Part shown: piece after piece, positions 1 through 10,113 of the stretch
Layout: each line of letters begins with the position of its first letter
Position numbering within the stretch: position 1 is the stretch's first letter
Assembly (NCBI GenBank): GCA_039602395.1
Contig: JBCNJP010000006.1
Location: 50,185,502 to 50,249,501 of the forward strand
Reading direction: 5' to 3'
Length of the DNA: 64,000 nucleotides
Source of the DNA: Deinandra increscens subsp. villosa
Lineage: Eukaryota; Streptophyta; Magnoliopsida; Asterales; Asteraceae
Position numbers and translations under genes: made by a program
Notes under the pieces: generated by a model
Told to the model about the DNA's origin: nothing
Databases searched by the model: none
The model's input: the letters and a program-made list of their open reading frames with translations, nothing else

Positions 1-1191
1 GTGTTTCTAGTGACAGATCCAAAAAAAAAAAGCTTAGGGGTAACGTTAATTTTTTTTAACCATAATTCATAACGTTTAGTTTTTTTAACCATAATTCATA
101 CACCGTAAAATTAAACACATACCTAATAAATGTATTCTCTTCGGTTTTTTAAAGCTTGAAATCGAGCCATTACATCCTCGTCTTTCACTTTAAGAAGAGT
201 TTATTTTTTGAGCGCACAAATCAGAGCGTTGTTCAAATACCCTCACCCATTCGATTGCGTAAATCCGCCTTGATAAGCTTCATCTTTGAAAAACTTTTAA
301 TCAATTATACTCCTCTCGCATGTTACTTGCACCATCATAACCCTGACCCCTGATCTATGTAAACAAATATAAACTATAAGATACATCATATATTTGGACT
401 TGGAGTTGGACAAATTATATCATCTTTCGGGGCTTTTCTTTTAAACAAATTTCTAATAGAAGCTTGTTTATGCTTTGGTTGTGGTTTCATCTTCTAGATA
501 AAACCTAATCCACAAAAACAATCCAAAATTAGGAATCGAGTATTGACACACTTTCATTTTCAGATTATTGTAAAAATTATCAATTGGCACAAAAACCTAA
601 TCCACAAAAACAAATAAACAATTCATAATTTGACAAACCTCAATTCCTCAAAGCTAATCCACAAAAATAATCCCTCAAACATAATCCACAATAACAATTA
701 ACAATCCACATTCCACAATCCACAATCCACAATTTGACATAAGTCCTAACTAAATCCTAACATAATTCACAATTTGACATAAACCCTGAATCCTAAAAAT
801 AAATGTTAGAGGAGATAATTTACTTACCAGTGGGAGCAGAGCGGCACAAGGGCAGTGGCGGGTGGCGGCGCCGAACACCGGATTCTGCGGAAGCAGCCGG
901 AAGGGAACATAAGCGGGCTGGGGCTGGGGCGAGGGAACTTAGAATTGAGCAACCTATTTTTTTTCTTTTGAAAGCCCCCCAAACCGCTTATCTCTTATGA
1001 TTTTATTATAAAACTTTCAAATTACCCCTATGAACTTATAACTTTTATTTTTAAATTGAACAAACTTATTAATTGTTCTGTTTTAATTAATTAACGTGCG
1101 TTTGATCCTATTTCAATGTGGGGATTTTAATAAAACCATTAAAAGGTTCGAGGGGTAGCGGAAAATATTATTAGGGGTAACGAAATATAAA
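1..1191. other. AT-rich flank, no gene seen
   Basis: I see no convincing gene. The stretch 480-790 is low-complexity, with about nine variants of AATCCACAA and three of CAATTTGACA. A short GC-rich patch at 835-930 is open on the plus strand (803-1000, 65 codons) but resembles no family I know and looks like chance. The phrase AGGGGTAACG occurs near 37 and again near 1173, which hints that this is itself decayed transposon sequence. The last five bases (1187-1191, ATAAA) would be the target duplication of the copia element that starts at 1192, but its right end is missing, so this cannot be tested. Confidence 0.4.
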
Positions 1192-1565
1192 TGTTGGGCT
1201 ATATTTAAGAGGCATGAACATTAGTTATGGGCTTGTTTATTACTGGGCTTAGGGCTTAGAATAGTTTATGATTGGGCCATGTGGGTCGGTTTTATGTTTA
1301 TGATTGGATTAGGTTTTGTAAAGGGGTAGTATATAAACCCTTAGTGTTTATGATTCTATAACTTTTGAGATTCCGATTTCCTTTCAATATACTGTTTACG
1401 ATCAGATTTCTTAAGCTCAAGTAGTTGTGTTTTGCATTCAAGATTTGATCTTCTTTGGTTTATCAAGTCTCTTTCATCTACTTTATTCTCGAATCAGTCA
1501 CTAACGAGGATTCCGCACTCGTTTGTGATATCGATACCGTGGTTGGTTGATTTTCTAGACCTACA
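1192..1565 (+). repeat. C1 5' LTR
   Basis: The left end starts TGTTGGGC and the right end finishes CTACA, giving the canonical TG...CA. It is followed after two bases by a tRNA-Met primer binding site, which fixes the right border. A TATA box (TATATAAAC, 1330-1338) lies inside, so transcription would start near 1360-1370. The length of 374 bp is normal for copia. No partner 3' LTR is present in the window, so the left border is inferred only from the TG and composition. Confidence 0.75.
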
Positions 1566-1567
1566 AT

Positions 1568-1580
1568 TGGTATCAGAGCC
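1568..1580 (+). promoter_or_regulatory. C1 primer binding site (tRNA-iMet)
   Basis: TGGTATCAGAGCC is complementary to the 3' end of plant initiator tRNA-Met and lies two bases after the LTR. It would prime minus-strand cDNA synthesis. Confidence 0.9.
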
Positions 1581-1739
1581 AAGAATCACTGATTCGAGGC
1601 TCTCACGGTATTGGATTCGAGGTTTTTCTGGAAAAAGTTCGAGTTTTTGAGGGTTTGAAGGGTGTTCTTCGTGTTTGCGATTGTTGCTGCTGCTGTTTCT
1701 GGGTTTTTGAAGTGTTTACGACTGCTGCTTGTTGAAAAT

Positions 1740-1973
1740 TTGAATCGGAAACACGATTACGAGTTCAAGCTGCAATCTTTACGTGTTTTCGACTCAAAAT
1801 TTGGTGTTTACGATTTTTTCTGATCGGAAACGAGTGTTTACGACTTGTCTTTGCCGGAAACATCAATCGTAATCGGTGATTACGATTCTCTCAACCGGAA
1901 TTGGAGTTTACGATTTGCTCATATCGTAATCAAGTGTTTACGACTGGAGTTTACGATCCGGAGTTAGCTGTAA
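1740..1973 (+). repeat. C1 leader: array of TTACGA / TCGTAA hexamers
   Basis: Between primer binding site and gag the leader is packed with TTACGA and its reverse complement TCGTAA, usually as GTTTACGA and ATCGTAATC, well over ten copies in both orientations. Such an array can fold in many ways or pair between two genomic RNAs. The last part of the array is duplicated (1974-2295). Function is not known; a packaging or dimerisation role is inference only. Confidence 0.6.
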
Positions 1974-2295
1974 TCGTAAACAAGTGTTCTCGATCGTAAT
2001 CAGGGTCTACGATCGTAATCTCATTGTTTGGACTTTTGGACTTTAGATTTAAGTTTTCCTAAGCTTGCGTTATGGATTTCGAACCAAGTATATATCAGAA
2101 GTTGGATTTTGAGATTGGATCCATCACTCATCCATCGTAAACAAGTGTTCTCGATCGTAATCAGGGTCTACGATCGTAATCTCATTGTTTGGACTTTTGG
2201 ACTTTAGATTTAAGTTTTCCTAAGCTTGCGTTATGGATTTCGAACCAAGTATATATCAGAAGTTGGATTTTGAGATTGGATCCATCACTCGTCCA
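1974..2295 (+). repeat. 161-bp tandem duplication covering the C1 gag start
   Basis: Copy 1 is 1974-2134 and copy 2 is 2135-2295, nearly identical. Each holds the end of the leader and the gag start codon (ATG at 2072 and 2233). The period is not a multiple of three: the upstream ATG reads the same first 19 residues and then stops at 2138-2140, so only the second ATG opens the full gag. Confidence 0.9.
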
Positions 2296-3331
2296 CCAAG
2301 ACTCACATCGGCGGATAATTTTCTGGAATGGAAATATAGGTTTGAAAACCACTTGAAGAGTGTTGATTTAAGACTATGGAGAGCAGTAATTCACGGGCCA
2401 CACACACCTACACATCCAGAAGGAACCAATGCGGGTAAAGCTAAAACGGAAGACGAATATGATGATGATGATTGGGAAAGATGCAACAAAGCAGAAAGGG
2501 CATTTGCTATTATGACTATGGCACTTACACCAGATATTGCACAAGGATTTAAGCACTGCAAGACTGCCAAGCAACTCTGGAATGCTTTGATAGTGGCTTA
2601 TGAGGGAAATCCAGACATTAAGGCAAGCCGCAAGCAAATGTTGAAGCAGAAATTCAACCTGTTCAACCACATTCAAGGTGAATCCTTCGAAGCACAGGTG
2701 CAAAGGTTCATGTCTCTGATGGCCGAAATGTCAAGCTATGGTGTTGAACCGGATCTGGAAGATAAGAATCTGAAACTGCTGAATAGTTTGCCCAAATCCT
2801 GGAATACCAACATCACCATCATTAAGGACAACAACAAGCTGAGTGAGCTATCTCTTGATGAGATGATCAACAAATTGAAGTCAAAACTTATCGATGACAA
2901 GCAGAGAGAATTGAACCATATAAGCTCCCTTAGTTTGGCAGGAAAATTGAACCAAGCCCTGTTATCAGAAGAAGTGGATTGTAAACAAGATGGAAAGTCA
3001 GCTGGAAGTGGACCAAGCTCTGTCACAAAGTCAACTGCTTTTGTGGTACAACCTCATGCAAGTTCAAGTGGAGGTGTCAATCCTGATGCTACAAATGATC
3101 CTAACTTTGCCCTCGGAATGTGCTTTATGAACAGCTATCATGCTCTCATGGCAGGAACTTTAGTGCCTACTGAGATGCTGTCGGGGGAGCTAAACCAGAT
3201 AAATCCAGAAGATGTGGAGATGTTGGATGTCTCTTGGCAGATGGCAATGGCTGTTTTCAGAGCAAAGAAGTTCATGGCAAAGACTGGGAGAAATGTGTGG
3301 AAGGACCAAGATAAGATCAGGATGGGGTTTG
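2233..3331 (+). pseudogene. gag: C1 gag, N-terminal part (UBN2/DUF4219-like), split by G1
   Basis: This encodes the capsid-type part of a copia Gag, which packages the element's RNA into cytoplasmic virus-like particles. The start MDFEPSIYQKL and the block around residues 30-200 (FLEWKYRFENHL, LWNALIVAYEGN, AQVQRFMSLMAEM, LLNSLPKSWN) match the UBN2 family. The frame is open for 366 codons and then runs into the LTR of G1 at 3332. On the other side of G1 (25187) the same frame resumes exactly at a CCHC zinc knuckle, so the gene was intact when G1 inserted. The start is the second of two duplicated ATGs. Confidence 0.85.
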
Positions 3332-3562
3332 TGTGACAACCGACAATTTCCCAGGTTAACCCCGTTAATAACTTGTGTTATATTTCGATAACGTCCGTCA
3401 CTTTGGTTAACTAGAATAGTTACACGAACATCGCACATGAGTCTAGACGTCGGTTAACTTACTTGAATAATTATATTTTATGATTTTATGTAAATCATAT
3501 TTTATGATTTCACGAAAATGTTTTGTCATTTTATGTGGCAATTATATTTATTTTTTTCACGT

Positions 3563-3564
<2 letters not shown>

Positions 3565-3620
<56 letters not shown>
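3565..3620. repeat. (TA)28 microsatellite in G1 5' LTR
   Basis: This is an uninterrupted TA run of 56 bases. The 3' LTR copy at 12608-12657 is 50 bases, so length has changed since insertion. Confidence 0.95.
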
Positions 3621-3621
<1 letters not shown>

Positions 3622-4617
3622 GCGCGTCGTTTTATGATTTTATGTGATGATGTGTTGCGTAAAATTACGCGAAGCGTTTCTATATTTTTATAGGAACTTA
3701 AAAATGTATAGTTATTGAGTTATAACTATGATTTTATGCGAAGCATACGTAGATTATATTTTTATAAAATTTTGTTCGTTAAATATGTTTTGGCATACAC
3801 TCGAATATTCACCGTCAAGTTATCTCCGTTATAGAGTTTGTTAATAGTTCTAAACCTTGAGGGACCACTCTTGCTATTTCTAAAACTTATTTCTATTAAA
3901 TAAAACCTTGAGGGGCTAACTCCGCAATTATTTAAACATGACCACCTCATGTGTAAATGATCGAGGGACTATCCTTGCCAATTCGGTAAAGTGTAATTGT
4001 GTATGTGTTGTAACCGTCGACGATGACCATCGTATTTCCCGCGACCATCGTAGTTCCGAAACCGGTGAATTCACAACAGCATTCAAGTCCCGTTAATTCT
4101 CCATCGGTTACAACCTTAATGAATCAAACACTCATTGAACCTAGCAGTCTCATCATTTGATCACTCCACCCTCAATCAGTATCTCTCTCGTATCCGGTTC
4201 CTCAAAGAAAGAAAAAAAATGTAAACTTCCGGCGAAGGGATTTCCGGTCACTGATCTTCAGTTCTGCTCCGGTTCGTTGCTTCTATAACATCAGTGGAGT
4301 TGCATCGTGAAACAACCTTGGGTACGGCAGCAGCAGCGGTCAAACGTCACGGGCATCGGATCGGTCGAGATCGAGTGTTTTGAGTTCGCGTTCGAGACCG
4401 GGTTTCATTTCGGTCATCACTAACACGCGAGGTAATCCTAGAAACCTTCTATAGTCGATTTCGGTTGATCATTATCATGTTTTTGGCCCTCGTATGCGTT
4501 CTGTATGTTTTCCGGTGACTTATAACAATTCCGGCTAGTTTAGGGTTTTGTATGGAGAAGATGGTACTCGACAGCTAAACGTTATATATATTACGTTTCG
4601 GTTTAAAACCCAAACGG

Positions 4618-4694
4618 GCCGGGTGTCCCAGCGGCCGGGTTCTTCGCCCTATATGGCGTAGGTCGCGAGTTCGAGTCTGGCAGCCACCCTTTTT
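4618..4694 (+). ncRNA. tRNA-like module 1 in G1 5' LTR (A box, B box, T-run)
   Basis: An A-box-like TGTCCCAGCGG (4624-4634), a B-box GAGTTCGAGTC (4667-4677) and a T5 run (4690-4694) lie in Pol III gene order. The outer bases GGGTG (4621) and CACCC (4685-4689) can pair like an acceptor stem, and CGCC/GGCG around 4645-4659 resembles an anticodon arm. The T stem has a mismatch and the D arm is poor, so this is a tRNA relic or mimic, not a working tRNA. The 3' LTR carries the same module at 23456-23530. Confidence 0.5.
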
Positions 4695-4780
4695 CCTTAT
4701 TTTCTTTATTTTCACCCTGTTTGACCTGAATTGCTTAACACAAAAACCATATGTCGCGAAAACTAACACAAACGCTCTGC

Positions 4781-4862
4781 TGGCCGGGTGGTTGGGTTGT
4801 TTGTTTGCAGACCAGAGGCCCCAGGTTCGAACCTGGTGACCTCCGGATATATCTTTCTTTTT
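4781..4862 (+). ncRNA. tRNA-like module 2 in G1 5' LTR
   Basis: The A-box-like TGGCCGGGTGG (4781-4791) resembles the start of tRNA-Ser/Leu. The B-box AGGTTCGAACC (4823-4833) sits in a perfect 16-base palindrome (4821-4836), and a T5 run follows at 4858-4862. No acceptor stem is evident. The 3' LTR copy is 23617-23700 with the palindrome at 23657-23672 and a longer T-run. The spacing of the boxes suits TFIIIC binding; transcription is unproven. Confidence 0.5.
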
Positions 4863-6350
4863 ATTTGCTCTATTTTCATTGGTTCCCTTGGTTTCTTGAC
4901 TCGAAACCCTTCACTAATTGTTTCCCTACGTTATTTTGACCCCGTTAGAGTGTTCGTTGAGTTTTATATTATGAAAACGATAAGATTTAAATAAGTCTAA
5001 AAATTCAATGATTTCGTTATTATTAATAAAAATTGTTATAAAACATGGAAATATATATAAATATATATATTTGATTTATTGTCATACGAACGTCTTAAAG
5101 ATGTTCTTTAAACTCTTGAATTTATGTCACGACACATAAATATATATTTAGAACGTTTTATTCCATTTTCGACTACGCCTCGATATTTATATTTACGAAT
5201 ATATATATTTACCCGATGATCTCTACATTTATCGTTCGGGATAACATAAACACATTAATTTTCGTAAATCTTTGTGTCCTCGATTAAATGTCATTTGTGA
5301 CTACTTTCGAACAAACGATTTTCATCACGTATTGAAATTGTTACCTACGTCGTATTTGGAATTATTTGATTTAACACCGTCGTCTAGGCTATGTTACTCA
5401 TGTGCGGACACACACTTACGTATATAAAATTCGTTAGGTGCTCGGTAAACTACTCAAGACTCGAAGTTTTACTAATTTGTAGCAGCGCACCCTAAGGTGA
5501 GTTTCACAACCTTTACGTTACGTCCGGTTTTGGACGATAACACACGCAAACACGTTACACCCGGGTTAGGGTGATAACACGACAACGTTTATGTATGATT
5601 AAAGTAGAAATCCAACATATATCACATGTTCACGTAAAATGCTTATATTTGAAAGTCCTTACTTATCGAACCGTTAATAGTTTATAGCGAGGGGATATTG
5701 GGTAGTACTACTGGGGTCTGACAAACCCCACTCAGCGGGCACCAGATGCACCACCCGACTGGCGGTCGGACTGAGGACAATGTCAGCCTAAACTTACCAT
5801 GATCGAGTAGACACGGGGAAGGCAAACCACGTAAGGAATTATTCCTACAACTAATTGGTCAGCTTCGGTTGCGAACGTTTTAGTGACATGAACTTAGGCT
5901 CGCTACCTACGATATGGATTATTCTGTTAATATACATGCTTATATACGAATAAAAACTGTTGTATTTGTACTGCATAACTATACTAGTTATATATATGTG
6001 CTTATGTGAACTCACCAACATTAGTTGACACTTGCTCTTATGCATGCTTTGCAGGACGCTAGGAGAATCGGATTTTTGGGCACGTACGCTGGTTAAACTT
6101 TATTTTTGGGAACTTGCTTTTAAAACCTTTATCTTGAACTTTATTTACTTATCGGGCGCTTGTTTTGCGCAACATAACTTTTATAAGCTTCCGCTAAACT
6201 TAAACTCTGGTTTTGATATTTCCCGTTTGGAAATATATTTACATTTTGAACCCTTAACTTATGTTTAATGTAACTAATGACTCGGGTCCTGGTCTGGTTC
6301 ACACCCCACACGGTAAAACTCCGTTAGTGGAAATTGGGGGTGTGACAGAT

Positions 6351-6363
6351 TGGTATCAGAGCC
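6351..6363 (+). promoter_or_regulatory. G1 primer binding site (tRNA-iMet)
   Basis: TGGTATCAGAGCC lies three bases after the 5' LTR and fixes the LTR border. Confidence 0.92.
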
Positions 6364-6526
6364 CTTGATTGCAGAGAACTAGAATTTTCAAAAATTCTAA
6401 ACTGTAACTGTTTTTGAACATTAGTTACAACAATTCCCAAAAACATTTTTATTCTTGCGTGCCAAAAATCGATTACTCACATTAGGTTGTTTTTCCTTTG
6501 TTTGTGTCTGTCTGGGTTTTGACAAT

Positions 6527-7225
6527 ATGGCACCACACGATAACACGAGGGGTAAGGGAAAGAAAATTGCCAACGAACAGTCATCATCCTCCAACCAGCA
6601 AGGCCGCGAGCCTGAGCAGCCTGAGTACACGATAATGGATTTCCTTCGGGATCAGCACATATGTCCTGATAGGCGTGCACCAAACGATTACAGTTGGCTG
6701 AGACCGACAACATACCGGTTGCTTGACATGTATCATGTGCCGGCCAGAGTTGACCTACCATTTGATTTGAAGCGGGTCATTGCGGGACTGATAGCCGCCT
6801 ATGACAACACTCTTGGAGAAACCAGACAAAATTCCATCAACAATCGCACACGCGATAGAGAAATTGAGCGATTGCAGGCCGATCAAAGGGAACAGGAAAC
6901 CTACCACTACAACTTGTCCCAGGGGGTAATGGGTATCCGTAATAGGGTCACCGAGCTTGAGTCACGACCCAATCCAGCAGGGTTGGAGCATGAACTGCAT
7001 CTAGCACAACATCAAATTGCCGAACTCCAACATTCCAATGCAATGCTTCACCACTCCAATGCGACACTTGCGGCGCAGGTCGCCACCCTCCAGGTGCAAA
7101 TGGCAGCCCTGCAAGTTCAAGGTGCTCCTGTTCAGGAAGAAGAGGAGGAACCCTTCGAAGAGGAACCTTTTGAGGAGGAGCCTCAAGAGGACATGGAGGA
7201 AGAACCAGATGTTATTGACCCATGA
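6527..7225 (+). CDS. G1 extra ORF upstream of gag: coiled-coil, acidic C-terminus
   Basis: This intact frame of 232 codons lies between primer site and gag. The ATG at 6527 (MAPHDNTRGKGKK) is preferred to the upstream in-frame ATG at 6455 because the residues between look like translated leader. A basic N-terminus is followed by a globular part with several Trp/Tyr (residues 30-90), a heptad-rich coiled coil (about 95-200, with AELQHSNAMLHHSNATLAAQ-type repeats), and a Glu-rich tail. I do not recognise a family. Extra ORFs before gag are known in some plant gypsy lineages (Tat/Ogre); in a Tekay-like element it is unusual. It could be a Gag-like accessory protein or an upstream exon of gag. 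Confidence 0.6.
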   Translation: MAPHDNTRGKGKKIANEQSSSSNQQGREPEQPEYTIMDFLRDQHICPDRRAPNDYSWLRPTTYRLLDMYHVPARVDLPFDLKRVIAGLIAAYDNTLGETRQNSINNRTRDREIERLQADQREQETYHYNLSQGVMGIRNRVTELESRPNPAGLEHELHLAQHQIAELQHSNAMLHHSNATLAAQVATLQVQMAALQVQGAPVQEEEEEPFEEEPFEEEPQEDMEEEPDVIDP

Positions 7226-7544
7226 TCTAATCTGTCTTCTTTTCTTCTATTTTGTTACTTTGAAATAAATTTGACTGGGTGTTCATTTTATTTTGAATGT
7301 TTTCAAATGCTGAGATACCTTATGGTTGGATTTTAAATTTTGTAATGGATATTACATCTTTATTTTACCAATGTGTTTCTAAAAATTATGTCGTGTGATG
7401 GATGGATGCATGAATAATTGTTTAGTGTTTAATGAAATTAATATTGGACATATTAATCATTTGATTGTATGCGTGCTAACATACATAATGGAATTGATAT
7501 TGGGTATATTAATCATTGGAATGTCTTGCATGGCAAACAGAATC

Positions 7545-8851
7545 ATGGCCGAACAACTCACCACAGAACAGATCCAAAATCTGATTGACCAAGGAGTTGC
7601 AGCAGCTCTAGCAGCGGCCCAAAATCAGCCAAACAACAATGGTGGTAAGTAAAAACAGACGAAAAATTGACTACTTTTTTTTCTCACTCTCTAAAATTAT
7701 TCTCTGAAATAATTTCGTGAACAATTCCAGGCCCAGCTCAGTGCACCTTCAAGACTTACATGGATTGTAAGCCGCTCACGTTCAAGGGTGATGAAGGAGC
7801 CGTGGGTCTCCTGCGATGGCTCGAGAAATCAGAAAAGGTGTTCTCAATGTGCAATTGCCCAGTTGCGAGTCGGGTCAATTTCGCAACTGCTACACTCGAG
7901 GGAGCTGCCCTCACTTGGTGGAACGCGCAAATCCAAATGTTAGGGCTCGACGCAACGAATGCTATGACTTGGCAGGAATTTAAGGATGCCATGATGGAGG
8001 AGTATTGTTCTCGCGACCAGGTTAAAAGGTTGGAAGGTGAGTTCCAGAACTTGAAAATGGTAAGTTCTGAGGTTGAAGAGTACACCGCTCGCTACCATGA
8101 GTACACGGTGCTGTGTCCTACGATGGTTGATGCGGACTTTAAAAGGATTGAACGGTACGTGGATGGGTTAGCTCCACAAATTAAGGGAATGGTCACAGCC
8201 TCAAATCCTGCAAATGTGCAGAATGCTATCAGGTTAGCCCATAAGCTGACTGACCAGGCAATAGAGCAGGGAACTTTGCCACCCAGGAAGGTCCCCAAGA
8301 CTGCCCTAGATGGGAAAAGAAAGAGAGACGACCACTCTAGTAACAACAACAACAATGGTAGTGGAAACAACAATGGGAGATCCTCCAACTCTCACAATCA
8401 AAACAAGAGGTACAACAATTCTAGGGGTGACTATAACAACAGTAACACCAACAGTGGGGGCGGTAACCAGAACCGCCATAGTGGTAGCAATCAGAATAAC
8501 AATGGGTACAAAGGAAGAGCACATTTCTGCAATCGGTGCAATCAACACCACAATGGGGCATGCAAGAGACTCACTTGTGAGCGTTGTGGTAAAGGGGGCC
8601 ATGAGGCTAAGAACTGTTGGGGTGAACTACAAAACCGTCCCAATCAGAATCAGAATCAGAATCAGAACCAGAGGCAGAATAATGAAGGCCCGAGGGGGTG
8701 TTATGAATGTGGAAAGCCAGGGCACTTGAAGAGGGACTGCCCACAGCTTCGAAAGAATAACAACAATGCTGGCAACAACAATAACCACCGTAACAATAAT
8801 AACAACGGCGGTGATGGTGGTAGGAACGGTGGAGATGGTGCCAAAGGGTGA
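7545..8851 (+). CDS. gag: G1 gag (capsid and nucleocapsid) with predicted 86-bp intron
   Basis: Exon 1 is 7545-7644 (MAEQLTTEQIQNL...), the predicted intron is 7645-7730 (GTAAGT...TTCCAG) and exon 2 is 7731-8851. Joining restores one frame across the junction, ending in the expected CTFK..F..C-type start of the Retrotrans_gag domain (AVGLLRWLEKSEKVF, ALTWWN). The C-terminus is an Asn/Gly-rich linker with two CCHC knuckles (CERCGKGGHEAKNC and CYECGKPGHLKRDC). It packages RNA in virus-like particles. The stop TGA (8849-8851) is in frame with pol; related elements usually read through here, and TGA could be a CpG decay of CGA. Confidence 0.8.
7645..7730 (+). other. Predicted gag intron in G1
   Basis: The donor is G|GTAAGT, the acceptor is TTCCAG|G, and the T-rich interior contains stops. 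Removal fuses the two gag frames exactly (phase 1 on both sides). Without splicing the MAEQ frame stops at 7650. Confidence 0.7.
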
Positions 8852-8860
8852 GCTTTCGTT

Positions 8861-10113
8861 ATGGGTCCAGGTGAGGCAAGAAATGATGCCAACGTCATTA
8901 CCGGTAAGTTCTTTCTAAACAACTACTTCGCAAATATCTTATTTGATACTGGTGCTGAGAAAAGTTTTATCTCGACTAAATTCTGTAAATTGATTAAGGC
9001 TACCCAAACTCCACTAAAAGCTAGGTATACGGTTGAATTAGCAAATGGTAAACTCCTTGACACCACTCACATAGTTGAAGACTGCACAATAGAACTATCT
9101 GGTCATAAATTAAGTATAGACCTTATGCCTTTTACCATCGGTAGTTTCGACGTGATAGTGGGCATGGATTGGCTATCCAAACATCAGTCGGAAATTGTTT
9201 GTCAAGAAAAGGTCATAAAAATACCCGTAGCAGGAGGAGAAGTACTCTCGATTCAGGGCGAAAAGGGAGGTGCTGTCTCCGGAATCATATCATACCTTAA
9301 AGCGCAGAAGTGTCTTCGGAAAGGACACGTGGCAATCCTGGCCACAGTTACGGACCAAACCAGGGTGGAGAGAAAAATCGAAGACTTCCCGATCGTACGT
9401 GACTACCCGGAGGTATTTCCTGAGGAATTACCTGGCCTTCCTCTACATCGGCAAGTAGAATTTGGGATTGACCTCGCTCCGGGAGCAACTCCGATCGCGC
9501 GTGCACCATATCGTCTAGCGGTGAATGAATTGAATGAGCTATCTACACAACTGCAAGAACTGTTAGATAAGGGTTTTATTAGACCCAGCTTGTCACCATG
9601 GGGAGCACCAGTATTATTCGTCAAAAAGAAGGATGGCACATTTAGGATGTGCATTGATTACCGCGAACTCAACAAGGTCACTATCAAGAATCGATACCCT
9701 CTTCCACGAATAGATGATCTTTTTGACCAGCTTCAAGGATCCAGCTATTATTCCAAGATTGATTTAAGGTCTGGTTACCATCAGCTTCGAGTCCGTGAGG
9801 AGGACATAGAAAAGACAGCCTTCAGAACACGCTACGGCCATTATGAATTCTTGGTCATGCCTTTCGGGCTGACAAATGCACCAGCTGTGTTCATGGATCT
9901 CATGAACCGTGTGTGCAAGCCCTACCTGGACAAATTCGTCATTGTGTTCATCGACGACATCCTCATTTACTCCAAAACAAAAGAAGAACACGAGGAACAC
10001 CTGCGGTTAATCTTAGAATTGTTAAGGAAAGAACAACTCTATGCGAAATTCTCTAAGTGCGATTTTTGGATCCGAGAGGTTCAATTTCTGGGTCACATCG
10101 TCAACGAGCAAAA
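8861..10113 (+). pseudogene. pol: G1 pol part 1: protease and reverse transcriptase
   Basis: An aspartic protease starts near residue 25 (LFDTGAEKSFIS, catalytic DTG). The RT follows, with conserved blocks GFIRPSLSPWGAPVLFVKKKDG, YPLPRIDDLFDQL, SKIDLRSGYHQL and the active site VFIDDILIYSK (YxDD equivalent FIDD). It copies the genomic RNA into cDNA inside the particle. The frame is the same as gag, separated by one TGA and nine more codons. It breaks near 10112, where two extra A in an A4 run (10110-10113) shift the frame just before the GIHVDPAKIEAI block of the RT connection. Confidence 0.85.

Larger units (their letters stand above)
3332..6347 (+). repeat. G1 5' LTR (3016 bp)
   Basis: It starts TGTGACAACC and ends GGTGTGACA three bases before the primer binding site. 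It matches the 3' LTR (12375-13471 plus 23269-25181, 3010 bp) closely by eye; most differences are single bases and dinucleotide-repeat length, so insertion is fairly recent. Contents: a (TA)n tract, two tRNA-like modules (4618-4862), an AAGGTGAGTTTCAC motif at 5494-5507, a GC-rich island at 5695-5820 and the GAACTCACC hairpin at 6008-6029. Confidence 0.95.

Noticed and set aside
4618..4862. Functional tRNA genes
   Set aside because: Stems are incomplete and the acceptor of module 2 does not pair; kept only as tRNA-like modules.
8310..8729. 139-codon Thr-rich frame
   Set aside because: Out-of-frame shadow of the Asn-rich gag linker of G1.
8849..8851. Programmed stop read-through between gag and pol of G1
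   Set aside because: Possible, but G2 has gag and pol fused without a stop and CGA to TGA is a common CpG decay, so I treat it as damage.
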